NCBI GenBank assembly: GCA_017560705.1
Contig: JAFZEK010000173.1
Coordinates: forward strand, 1-6,947
Direction of reading: 5' to 3'
Length of the DNA: 6,947 nucleotides
From: Bacteroidales bacterium
GTDB taxonomy: Bacteria; Bacteroidota; Bacteroidia; Bacteroidales; P3
Shown here: in pieces, positions 1 to 5,373 of the stretch
Layout: each line of letters begins with the position of its first letter
How positions within the stretch are numbered: the stretch's first letter is position 1
The notes under the pieces: generated by a model
What the model was told of the DNA's origin: nothing
Databases searched by the model: none
The model's input: the letters and a program-made list of their open reading frames with translations, nothing else
Position numbers and translations under genes: made by a program

Positions 1-66
1 CACGGTGTAGGTTTCAAACTTACTTCTAAAGAACCTGCTCCTAAGAGAGAAGAAGTTGTAGAATAA
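1..66 (+). CDS. 3' end of an unidentified gene (22 codons including stop)
   Basis: Reading frame 1 is open from the window edge to a TAA at 64-66. The visible tail reads HGVGFKLTSKEPAPKREEVVE: a short stretch that could be a final beta strand, then a charged, Lys/Glu/Pro-rich and probably disordered C-terminus. It is followed within 15 bases by a strong intrinsic terminator, which supports this being the true end of a gene. Small nucleic-acid-binding or ribosomal proteins often have such tails, but 21 residues are too few to assign a family, so I leave the function open. Confidence 0.6.
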   Translation, partial: HGVGFKLTSKEPAPKREEVVE

Positions 67-80
67 GTACTATAAAAGGG

Positions 81-121
81 ATGGGCTTGTGAATTATTTC
101 GACAAGCCCATTTTCTTTTTA
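81..121 (+). terminator. Intrinsic (Rho-independent) terminator
   Basis: A perfect 10-bp stem (ATGGGCTTGT at 81-90 pairing with ACAAGCCCAT at 102-111) encloses an 11-nt loop. It is followed directly by a T-rich tract (TTTTCTTTTT, 111-120). It lies 15 nt after the stop codon of the partial gene, so it ends that transcript and separates it from the exported-protein genes downstream. Confidence 0.92.
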
Positions 122-160
122 TTTTCCTCGCGATGTAGCTGAATTTTCATCACGAGGAAA
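121..160. repeat. Imperfect inverted repeat (hairpin, 13-bp arms)
   Basis: TTTCCTCGCGATG at 123-135 is complementary to CATCACGAGGAAA at 148-160 with a single mismatch, leaving a 12-nt loop. It has no following T-run, so it is not a second terminator. The left arm recurs at 187-203 and a right-arm match recurs in inverted orientation at 248-256. This suggests a small palindromic repeat family rather than a one-off hairpin. Confidence 0.8.
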
Positions 161-186
161 TTTTATCTAGATAACGATGAAAATAA

Positions 187-203
187 ATTTTCCTCGCGAT
201 GTA
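187..203. repeat. Second copy of a 17-bp direct repeat
   Basis: ATTTTCCTCGCGATGTA at 187-203 is identical to 121-137, with the copies offset by 66 bp. The second copy keeps only the left arm of the hairpin seen at 121-160. Instead, GATGTA (198-203) can pair with TACATC (212-217). It looks like a partial or diverged copy of the same element. Confidence 0.85.
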
Positions 204-209
204 TTTTTG
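202..209 (+). promoter_or_regulatory. Possible Bacteroidetes -7 promoter element
   Basis: TATTTTTG at 202-209 fits the Bacteroidetes sigma-ABfr -7 consensus TAnnTTTG and is oriented towards the exported-protein gene at 335. I see no TTTG-like -33 box at the usual 19-21 bp upstream, and the motif overlaps hairpin-forming sequence. This is a weak candidate. If used, it would give a leader of roughly 120 nt containing several palindromes. Confidence 0.25.
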
Positions 210-230
210 CCTACATCTAGGAGCAAAAAT
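203..230. repeat. Perfect 8-bp stem-loop
   Basis: ATTTTTGC at 203-210 pairs with GCAAAAAT at 223-230 around a 12-nt loop. Pairing of GATGTA (198-203) with TACATC (212-217) overlaps it and would compete with it. The stem is A/T-rich and has no T-tract after it, so it is not a terminator. Confidence 0.55.
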
Positions 231-231
231 A

Positions 232-243
232 AGACCTAGGTCT
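232..243. promoter_or_regulatory. 12-bp perfect palindrome, possible operator
   Basis: AGACCTAGGTCT is a perfect dyad of a size that could bind a dimeric regulator. It lies about 90 bp upstream of the start codon at 335. No regulator gene is visible in the window, so function is unproven. A perfect 12-bp palindrome occurs by chance about once per 4 kb of random sequence, so its weight comes mainly from its clustering with other dyads nearby. Confidence 0.3.
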
Positions 244-292
244 CAATCTCGTGATGGTATATTATCAGCGTATTGAAACCCGGGTGTGGTGA

Positions 293-305
293 ATACCATT
301 GGTAT
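293..305. promoter_or_regulatory. 13-bp odd palindrome, possible operator
   Basis: ATACCA (293-298) and TGGTAT (300-305) form a perfect dyad around a single T, ending 29 bp before the start codon at 335. ATGGTAT at 254-260 is also the reverse complement of ATACCAT at 293-299. Thus a longer loop (7-bp stem, 32-nt loop containing the palindrome ACCCGGGT at 278-285) could form instead. Confidence 0.3.
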
Positions 306-334
306 GGTCGCTTAATATAAAGGACGATAAGTAT

Positions 335-718
335 ATGAAATTTAAAAGTGTAGTGCTATATATAGCAATTGTGTTTTGTTTTTTTACAGGGAGCGTGAAA
401 GCTCAGGAGAATTTTGATTCCTTTTTCTGTAAATTCAAAAAAGACTGTGTTTTTCAAGCTTCGAGAATTGCTGACTCATGTTTGTTGTTGCAAAATAATA
501 ATTTTGAGGATACGGATGATTTTGACACAATCATGTTTTTTAAAGAAGAATGGTTGTGCGACTTTTTTGCTGTATATACTAATGAAGAAATACAGATGTT
601 GGATAATGTAAAACTAGTTATACTCAATGTTGCAGACACTGGAATTCTATTGCATTATTACTTTGTCATTAAAGATGATGAATGGTATCTTTATAAACTA
701 ATTGATTACAGCATGTAA
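335..718 (+). CDS. Small secreted protein, DUF4348-like (127 aa)
   Basis: The protein begins with a clear type I signal peptide: MKFK, a hydrophobic core at residues 5-18, then a likely cleavage site SVKA|QE after residue 23. The mature part is about 104 residues. The opening ENFDSFFCKFKKD...FQASRI and the ending with a Trp-Tyr-Leu strand (DDEWYLYKLIDYS, 114-126) resemble the Bacteroidetes DUF4348 family as I remember it. That family has no known function. I chose ATG 335 over the in-frame ATG at 299 because AAAGGA lies upstream at 319-324 and because the longer form puts 12 charged residues before the signal peptide. G+C is about 30%, below the downstream genes. It probably resides in the periplasm. 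The family assignment is from memory and moderate; export is well supported. Confidence 0.75.
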   Translation: MKFKSVVLYIAIVFCFFTGSVKAQENFDSFFCKFKKDCVFQASRIADSCLLLQNNNFEDTDDFDTIMFFKEEWLCDFFAVYTNEEIQMLDNVKLVILNVADTGILLHYYFVIKDDEWYLYKLIDYSM

Positions 719-830
719 GATCGATAAAACTACGAACATATTGTATTTGTAAGCCAAAAATGAACCGTGGTAATTATGATGACAGGCTGTTGTAAAGTAA
801 ATGATATTTATAACTGAAGAATATTTTCGT

Positions 831-1469
831 ATGACAAAATATATTAGTTTGTGCTTATTTGTAGCAATTATTTTTCTTTTTGAAAGCTGTGCTGTGTGTT
901 CATTATGCTATGAGCAAGATTCATATAAACGCAGTCCATATATAGATACAGAAATTGATACATTAGATAGCTTAACCATACTGAGTGGAGTAAGGTGTTT
1001 GGAAGATAATATAAAGCATATATTTAAAGGGAAACAAATTATCTACAACATAAAAATAAAAGAAGATTATAGCAGAAGTTTGAGACATTCTAATGATACT
1101 ATTGTATTAAATAGCTTTGTGATAACTGATAAACAAGGCGATACTTTGCGCACGACTGCTATTCGAAGACTATCCGAAAATTCAGGAGATACAATAAATT
1201 CTCTTCCATATTGTTTCGTCTTTGATGATTCGACAGCTTATGAAAGTTTGACTATGATAATGGTAAGTAAAGGTTATTGGAAAATGCCGAAAACTATATT
1301 TGTTTCTTACGATTTACAAGTAAATGATTATATTTTACGGAGAGAAAATATTGAGTATGAATGGTTATTAGATTGTGGGATAAAGAATATCTTTGATTTA
1401 CCAATAGCTCTTATTGGAGGTGTGGTTATGTATTTTCTTCCTGATAAATGGGTGAATTCGATTTATTGA
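831..1469 (+). CDS. Putative lipoprotein of unknown function (212 aa)
   Basis: The N-terminus MTKYISLCLFVAIIFLFESC has the form of a lipoprotein signal with Cys20 as the likely lipidated residue. Glu at -2 is atypical for the strict lipobox but tolerable in Bacteroidetes. Cys23 and Cys26 follow closely. The body (about 30-180) alternates polar and hydrophobic residues, as in KQIIYNIKIKEDY and TIVLNSFVITDKQGDTL, which suggests a beta-rich fold. The C-terminus has a second hydrophobic stretch (about 187-203, IFDLPIALIGGVVMYFL) followed by DKWVNSIY. I do not recognise the family. I prefer the start at 831 to the in-frame ATG at 801, since the latter puts a charged EEYFR segment ahead of the signal. 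The gap to the previous gene is 112 nt with no terminator, so co-transcription is possible. G+C is about 30% over bases 961-1200. Confidence 0.7.
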   Translation: MTKYISLCLFVAIIFLFESCAVCSLCYEQDSYKRSPYIDTEIDTLDSLTILSGVRCLEDNIKHIFKGKQIIYNIKIKEDYSRSLRHSNDTIVLNSFVITDKQGDTLRTTAIRRLSENSGDTINSLPYCFVFDDSTAYESLTMIMVSKGYWKMPKTIFVSYDLQVNDYILRRENIEYEWLLDCGIKNIFDLPIALIGGVVMYFLPDKWVNSIY

Positions 1470-1740
1470 AATGCTGTAAAGCAATTTAATACATGGAATA
1501 TCGTATAGTCCGGATATAGGCGGTAACAACAAATGAGTTTGATATTGCAATTCTGATTTGTAGATAAGTTGGTTCGTGTGTGAGGAAATTGAGGAGCAAG
1601 GAGAAAATGTAGGAAGATAAAGTGTATGTTGTTGAGTATTTGATGTTTTGTTGATGAATGGAAATATATTGTCGGTTTTGTGCAATTTTTGTTGTGAAAA
1701 TAGGTTATTTATAGCTGTAATGCAAAAAAATAGTAGGTAG
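1470..1740. other. Non-coding spacer with extreme G-over-C bias
   Basis: No supportable gene lies here. Just after the lipoprotein stop is a weak hairpin (AAATGCT 1469-1475 against AGCAATTT 1480-1487, with one bulged base) that lacks a T-run, so it is a poor terminator. From 1561 to 1740 the + strand has 51 G and only 6 C by hand count. A weak promoter candidate is TTTG (1677-1680), a 20-bp spacer, then TAGGTTAT (1701-1708), which matches TAnnTTTG at four of six fixed positions. It could drive the phosphodiesterase gene at 1741. I recognise no riboswitch or small RNA. Confidence 0.5.
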
Positions 1741-2511
1741 ATGAAAGTAACTTTTTTGGGAACAGGGACAAGCCAAGGAGTGCCAATTATAGGGTGCGAA
1801 TGTTCGGTGTGCAAATCGATAGATAGTAGGGATAAGAGACTGCGAACATCGGCGTTGGTTCAGGTAGAAGGGAAAAATATACTTATAGATATAGGACCTG
1901 ATTTTCGTGAGCAGATGTTGCGTTGTGGCATTTTTCGCTTAGATGCTATATTGATTACGCATTCGCATAGAGACCACGTAGCTGGCATAGATGATATTCG
2001 CCCATTTAATTATTATCAAAAAGGTGCTTTGAATTTTTATGCTCGTTCGAATGCTGCCGCTTGCATAAGGAAAGATTACAAGTATATTTTTGATGAGCAT
2101 ATATATCCAGGCTTGCCGGAGGTGGAGCTGATGGAAGTGGATGAAAAGGAGACTTTCAGGGTGGCAAATAATGAAATAGAGGTTCAGCCTATAATGGTTA
2201 TGCATAAGGATTTGCCTATCCATGGTTATAGAATTAAAGATTTTACCTACATTACGGATGCTAATTATATATCGCCATCGGAATTGGATAAGGTGATAGG
2301 CACCAAGGTGTTGGTGATAAATGCGTTGAGAAAGGAAAAGCATTTTTCTCATTATTCTTTGGACGAAGCATTGGAGATAGTGGAAAAGGTGAAGCCTCAG
2401 AAAGCTTTTCTTACTCATATAAGTCATGATATGGGTTTTTGTGAAGATGTGAATAGTCAGTTGCCTAGCAATGTGCAGTTGGCCCACGATGGTTTGACTG
2501 TAGAATGGTAA
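1741..2511 (+). CDS. PhnP-type MBL-fold metal-dependent phosphodiesterase
   Basis: This 256-residue protein has the metallo-beta-lactamase fold of the PhnP group (COG1235). The start is fixed by the family N-terminus MKVTFLGTGTSQGVP. The metal-binding signature THSHRDH gives His74, His76, Asp78 and His79. His155, Asp173 (bridging) and His226 complete the two-metal site. GCECSVC (Cys19, Cys21, Cys24) with His229 matches the extra structural zinc site known in E. coli PhnP, whose LTHISH segment is also conserved here. E. coli PhnP hydrolyses phosphoribosyl cyclic phosphate in the carbon-phosphorus lyase pathway. No other phn gene is visible, so the substrate here may be another cyclic or simple phosphodiester. 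The protein has no signal peptide and should be cytoplasmic. The start codon lacks a well-spaced Shine-Dalgarno site. It is followed 18 nt later by a glycosyltransferase gene, so the two are probably co-transcribed. Confidence 0.92.
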   Translation: MKVTFLGTGTSQGVPIIGCECSVCKSIDSRDKRLRTSALVQVEGKNILIDIGPDFREQMLRCGIFRLDAILITHSHRDHVAGIDDIRPFNYYQKGALNFYARSNAAACIRKDYKYIFDEHIYPGLPEVELMEVDEKETFRVANNEIEVQPIMVMHKDLPIHGYRIKDFTYITDANYISPSELDKVIGTKVLVINALRKEKHFSHYSLDEALEIVEKVKPQKAFLTHISHDMGFCEDVNSQLPSNVQLAHDGLTVEW

Positions 2512-2529
2512 TATAAAATAGATGACGAA

Positions 2530-3675
2530 ATGGCGGAGAAGCATTTACATATAGTGTCGTTCGATATTCCTTATCCAGCCAACTATGGAGGTGTAATAGA
2601 TGTGTATGGTCGCATTAAATACTTGTCGGACTATGGAATAAAGGTCCATCTTCATTGTTTTGAGTATTCGCGTAATCATGCTCATCCGAAGGAGTTGGAT
2701 GATATATGTTATTCGGTAGATTATTATGACCGAGCTGAGGGTGTGCTAAAGATGTTTAGTGTGTTACCCTACATTGTTGCTACTCGTCATTCGCAAAAGC
2801 TTGTAGAAAATTTGTTGCAAGATGATTATCCAATATTTTTGGAGGGATTGCATTGCTGCATGCTATTGAAAGAGCCACGATTAAAGGGTAGGAAGATTTA
2901 TGTAAGAATGCACAATATAGAGCATGATTATTATAAAAGTCTTTCGTTGGTAGAAAAGAGTGTCATCAAGCGGATGTATTTGAAGATGGAAGTGCCACGC
3001 TTACGACGATTTGAAAAGATTCTATCTCAAGCAACAGGCGTTTTTGCCATAACAAGGAAAGATGAGTGTTATCTTGCCGAGAGATGTGCCAATGTTTATT
3101 TTTTACCACCATCGCTACAAAATGAGAAGGTGATTAGCAAGGAGGGTAGAGGAAGTTATGCTTTGTTTCATGGGCAACTGTCTGTGGCTGAGAATTATGA
3201 TGCTGTAAAGTATTTGGTGGAAAATGTTTTTTCTCATACATCTATAACTTTTAAGGTGGCAGGTCTTAATCCGCCGGCTCATTTAGAGAAGTTTTTGAGT
3301 GATTATGCCAATGTGGAGCTGATAAAGAATCCATCAGCGGAAGAAATGGAATATCTAGTGGCCAATGCTCATGTAAATGTGCTATATACTAAGCAAAGTA
3401 CAGGCTTGAAATTGAAACTTTTGAACTCGCTATTTTATGGGCGTTATTGTGTGGCTAATGACTTGATGGTGGAGGGTAGTGGCTTAGAAGAATTATGTTT
3501 GGTATTTAAAGATTCGAAAGATTTGCTTTCAAAATTGGAAAAGATGTTCACTCTAGATTTTGATAGGAGCATGATAGAGCAGCGTGCGACGTTCTTTGCT
3601 TCGAGCTACAGTAATTCTCAGACTTGCAAAACTCTAGTAGAAAATATTTATACTGACGATACATCATATAAATAG
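2530..3675 (+). CDS. GT-B fold glycosyltransferase (GT4-like), 381 aa
   Basis: The length and layout fit a GT-B glycosyltransferase. The N-terminal Rossmann half opens with HIVSFDIPYPANYGGV (7-22) and a helix leading to GIKVHLHCF. RMHNIEHDYY (126-135) lies in the same half. The C-terminal nucleotide-sugar half has FHGQLSVAENYDAVKYLV (213-230), FKVAGLNPP (241-249) and TGLKLKLLNSLFYGRYCV (291-308). That last segment occupies the place of the GT4 EX7E motif, but Asn299 and Thr291 stand where the two glutamates would be. The lysines 294 and 296 and Gly304 are kept. I recall related Bacteroidetes proteins with a similar KLKLLN segment, so this is probably a subfamily trait rather than damage. There is no signal peptide or membrane segment, so it is cytoplasmic or peripheral. 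Donor and acceptor sugars cannot be told from sequence. The start at 2530 follows the phosphodiesterase stop by 18 nt. Confidence 0.88.
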   Translation: MAEKHLHIVSFDIPYPANYGGVIDVYGRIKYLSDYGIKVHLHCFEYSRNHAHPKELDDICYSVDYYDRAEGVLKMFSVLPYIVATRHSQKLVENLLQDDYPIFLEGLHCCMLLKEPRLKGRKIYVRMHNIEHDYYKSLSLVEKSVIKRMYLKMEVPRLRRFEKILSQATGVFAITRKDECYLAERCANVYFLPPSLQNEKVISKEGRGSYALFHGQLSVAENYDAVKYLVENVFSHTSITFKVAGLNPPAHLEKFLSDYANVELIKNPSAEEMEYLVANAHVNVLYTKQSTGLKLKLLNSLFYGRYCVANDLMVEGSGLEELCLVFKDSKDLLSKLEKMFTLDFDRSMIEQRATFFASSYSNSQTCKTLVENIYTDDTSYK

Positions 3676-3778
3676 TATACGAACCTTTTTCTGGAGATTA
3701 TTATTTGGCTATTTAGACTATTGAACATAAGAAGTTTTACAAAGTAATTTTTAGAATAGGCTATAATTGAGAAAAAAA

Positions 3779-3792
3779 GTGTAAATTTGCAC
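3779..3792 (+). promoter_or_regulatory. Bacteroidetes -7 promoter element inside a near-palindrome
   Basis: TAAATTTG (3782-3789) matches the TAnnTTTG consensus exactly and lies 19 nt before the ATG at 3809. It sits within GTGTAAATTTGCAC, which is self-complementary except for one symmetric pair of positions. No clear TTTG -33 box is present at 19-21 bp; only TTG at 3767-3769 is near. A transcription start just downstream would leave a very short, A/T-only leader. It is the likely promoter of the DUF4199-GT2-HAD unit. Confidence 0.5.
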
Positions 3793-3808
3793 TTTAAATA
3801 TTATTATT

Positions 3809-4363
3809 ATGGGACTTATAAGACGTTATGAATCAGAAATGTATGGTGATTACCGCAAGGGGTGGATACTGTATGGCTTGTATACAGGCTTGATAATGAG
3901 TGTTTCGGTACTGCTTCGGTACTTGCTAACTTATCCAATGGAAAGCCCTTCTACGTGGATAGATAATGTCGTTTTATTTTTATGTATGTTTATGTTCACC
4001 TACTTATACCGCAAGAAGTTGTACTGTGGTAAAGTGTTTTTCAAGGAAGTGTATGTTCTTAATTTGGGCATAGGTATAGTGGCAGGTGTCATTTATGGTT
4101 TATTCCTTTGGTATTATGGATCTAGCGTGGACACTGAATTGGTTCAGCGTTATATTGATTCTCAAGAGTATATTTATTTGAATAATTGGGAAGGAACGGA
4201 AGAAGATATGAAAGAAAAGATTGATGCTATAAAGAATCTTACTAGTGTTCCTTATCTCAGCATAATGGGGGGTATTTTGACCGCCGTAACATCTATAATG
4301 ATAGCCTTTATAGTGGCATTGCTTTTACGAACAGAAAAGAATGTTGTAAAGCAAAAGAAATAA
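3809..4363 (+). CDS. DUF4199-family integral membrane protein (184 aa)
   Basis: Four hydrophobic segments are visible: about 18-40, 50-67, 81-104 and 149-173. A polar stretch of about 44 residues (105-148, rich in Glu, Asp and Lys) separates the third and fourth. This pattern, and the position immediately before a family 2 glycosyltransferase, match DUF4199, a Bacteroidetes membrane family without a known biochemical role. The short N-terminus (GLIRRYESEMYGDYRKG) carries several Arg/Lys and probably faces the cytoplasm, as does the Lys-rich tail (RTEKNVVKQKK). The gene has an A/T-only leader (ATTATTATT before ATG) with no Shine-Dalgarno site, normal for the phylum. The next gene begins 26 nt after its stop. 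A role assisting or anchoring the glycosyltransferase is suggested only by proximity. Confidence 0.85.
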   Translation: MGLIRRYESEMYGDYRKGWILYGLYTGLIMSVSVLLRYLLTYPMESPSTWIDNVVLFLCMFMFTYLYRKKLYCGKVFFKEVYVLNLGIGIVAGVIYGLFLWYYGSSVDTELVQRYIDSQEYIYLNNWEGTEEDMKEKIDAIKNLTSVPYLSIMGGILTAVTSIMIAFIVALLLRTEKNVVKQKK

Positions 4364-4389
4364 TTGTGTAATAATAAAATGTGTTTACA

Positions 4390-5364
4390 ATGGATATATC
4401 AGTAATAGTACCTTTATTTAACGAAGAAGAATCGTTGCCACATTTGGCAGAATGGATTACGAGGGTGATGAATGAGAACAAATTCTCATACGAAGTGATA
4501 ATGGTGGACGATGGTAGCAAGGACGGTTCTTGGAAGGTGATAGAAAATTTGTCAAAAGAAAATCCTGCATATAAGGGTGTTAAGTTTAGACGTAACTATG
4601 GCAAATCGGCAGCTTTGAATGTAGGTTTTACTCATGCCGAAGGTGATGTAGTGATAACTATGGATGCTGATTTGCAAGACAGCCCCGATGAGATTCCAGA
4701 ACTTTATAGAATGATAATGGAAGACAAATATGATTTGGTGTCGGGATGGAAAAAGAAACGCTATGATTCGAAGTTGGCAAAGAATATACCATCTAAATTA
4801 TTCAATGCTACTACACGAAAGATGAGTGGTATAAAGCTCCACGACTTCAATTGTGGTTTGAAGGCTTATAGAAAAGATGTAGTAAAGAGCATAGAGGTTT
4901 ACGGTGAAATGCACCGCTATATTCCTGTTATAGCCAAATGGGCTGGCTTCACTAAGATTGGTGAAAAGGTGGTTCAACATCGCAAGAGAGAGTTCGGAGT
5001 TACAAAGTTTGGCTTAGATAGGTTTGTGAATGGCTACTTGGATTTGTTTTCCATTATGTTTATATCCAAGTTCAGTAAAAAGCCTATGCACTTTTTCGGG
5101 CTTATTGGTTCTGTTTTCTTTTTATTGGGTTTAGTATCGGTAGTGGTATTGGGAGTGCAAAAATTGGTGGCTTTGAGTAGCCAAATCCCTATGCGTTTGA
5201 TAACCGATAGTCCTTATTTCTATCTTGCATTGTTGTGCATATTGTTGGGTACATTGCTTTTTGTAACAGGTTTCTTAGCAGAGCTTATGGGACGCAACTC
5301 TCCAACTCGCAATGTATATTTGATAGAAAAAGAATTGTTGAACAAAGATGTAGAAGATAAATAG
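4390..5364 (+). CDS. GT2 glycosyltransferase, polyprenyl-phosphate sugar synthase type
   Basis: This 324-residue protein has a GT-A catalytic domain (about 1-225) and two C-terminal membrane helices (about 234-258 and 276-298), as in the DPM1/GtrB/ArnC group. Key motifs, numbered from ATG 4390, are ISVIVPLFNEEESL (3-16), VDDGSKDGS (39-47), the metal-binding DAD (92-94) within MDADLQDSPDE, FNCGLKAYR (153-161), and RKREFGVTKFGLDRF (198-212). Such enzymes typically move a sugar from a nucleotide donor onto undecaprenyl or dolichyl phosphate at the inner membrane face. The sugar cannot be predicted. I chose ATG 4390 over the in-frame GTG at 4381 because homologues begin immediately before the ISVIVP strand. 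The gene lies between DUF4199 (26 nt upstream) and a HAD phosphatase (9 nt downstream), so all three are likely one transcript. Confidence 0.93.
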   Translation: MDISVIVPLFNEEESLPHLAEWITRVMNENKFSYEVIMVDDGSKDGSWKVIENLSKENPAYKGVKFRRNYGKSAALNVGFTHAEGDVVITMDADLQDSPDEIPELYRMIMEDKYDLVSGWKKKRYDSKLAKNIPSKLFNATTRKMSGIKLHDFNCGLKAYRKDVVKSIEVYGEMHRYIPVIAKWAGFTKIGEKVVQHRKREFGVTKFGLDRFVNGYLDLFSIMFISKFSKKPMHFFGLIGSVFFLLGLVSVVVLGVQKLVALSSQIPMRLITDSPYFYLALLCILLGTLLFVTGFLAELMGRNSPTRNVYLIEKELLNKDVEDK

Positions 5365-5373
5365 TCATTTATT

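Noticed and set aside
121..256. CRISPR array
   Set aside because: The repeats are few, in both orientations and unevenly spaced. There are no regular spacers or cas genes.
299..334. Upstream ATG extending the DUF4348-like protein by 12 residues
   Set aside because: The extension puts charged residues before the signal peptide and begins inside a palindrome. ATG 335 has AAAGGA upstream and gives a standard signal sequence.
1469..1487. Hairpin after the lipoprotein gene as a terminator
   Set aside because: The stem is short, A/T-rich and bulged, with no T-run afterwards.
1398..1814. Minus-strand open frame of 138 codons spanning the 1470-1740 spacer
   Set aside because: It overlaps the ends of two convincing + strand genes. 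Its Ser/Thr/His/Ile-rich composition is what the complement of a C-poor strand would produce, and it has no recognisable domain.
1939..2544. Minus-strand open frame of 201 codons
   Set aside because: It lies almost wholly antisense to the PhnP-like gene, whose catalytic motifs prove the + strand frame. It is a codon-bias shadow.
1473..4353. The 10-mer TGTAAAGCAA appearing near 1476 and near 4345
   Set aside because: One copy is in a spacer and the other inside a coding region. Two copies of an A-rich 10-mer in 7 kb of A/T-rich DNA need no explanation.
4381..4389. GTG start for the GT2 glycosyltransferase
   Set aside because: It adds only three residues before the conserved N-terminal strand. 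ATG 4390 is the more usual start for the family.
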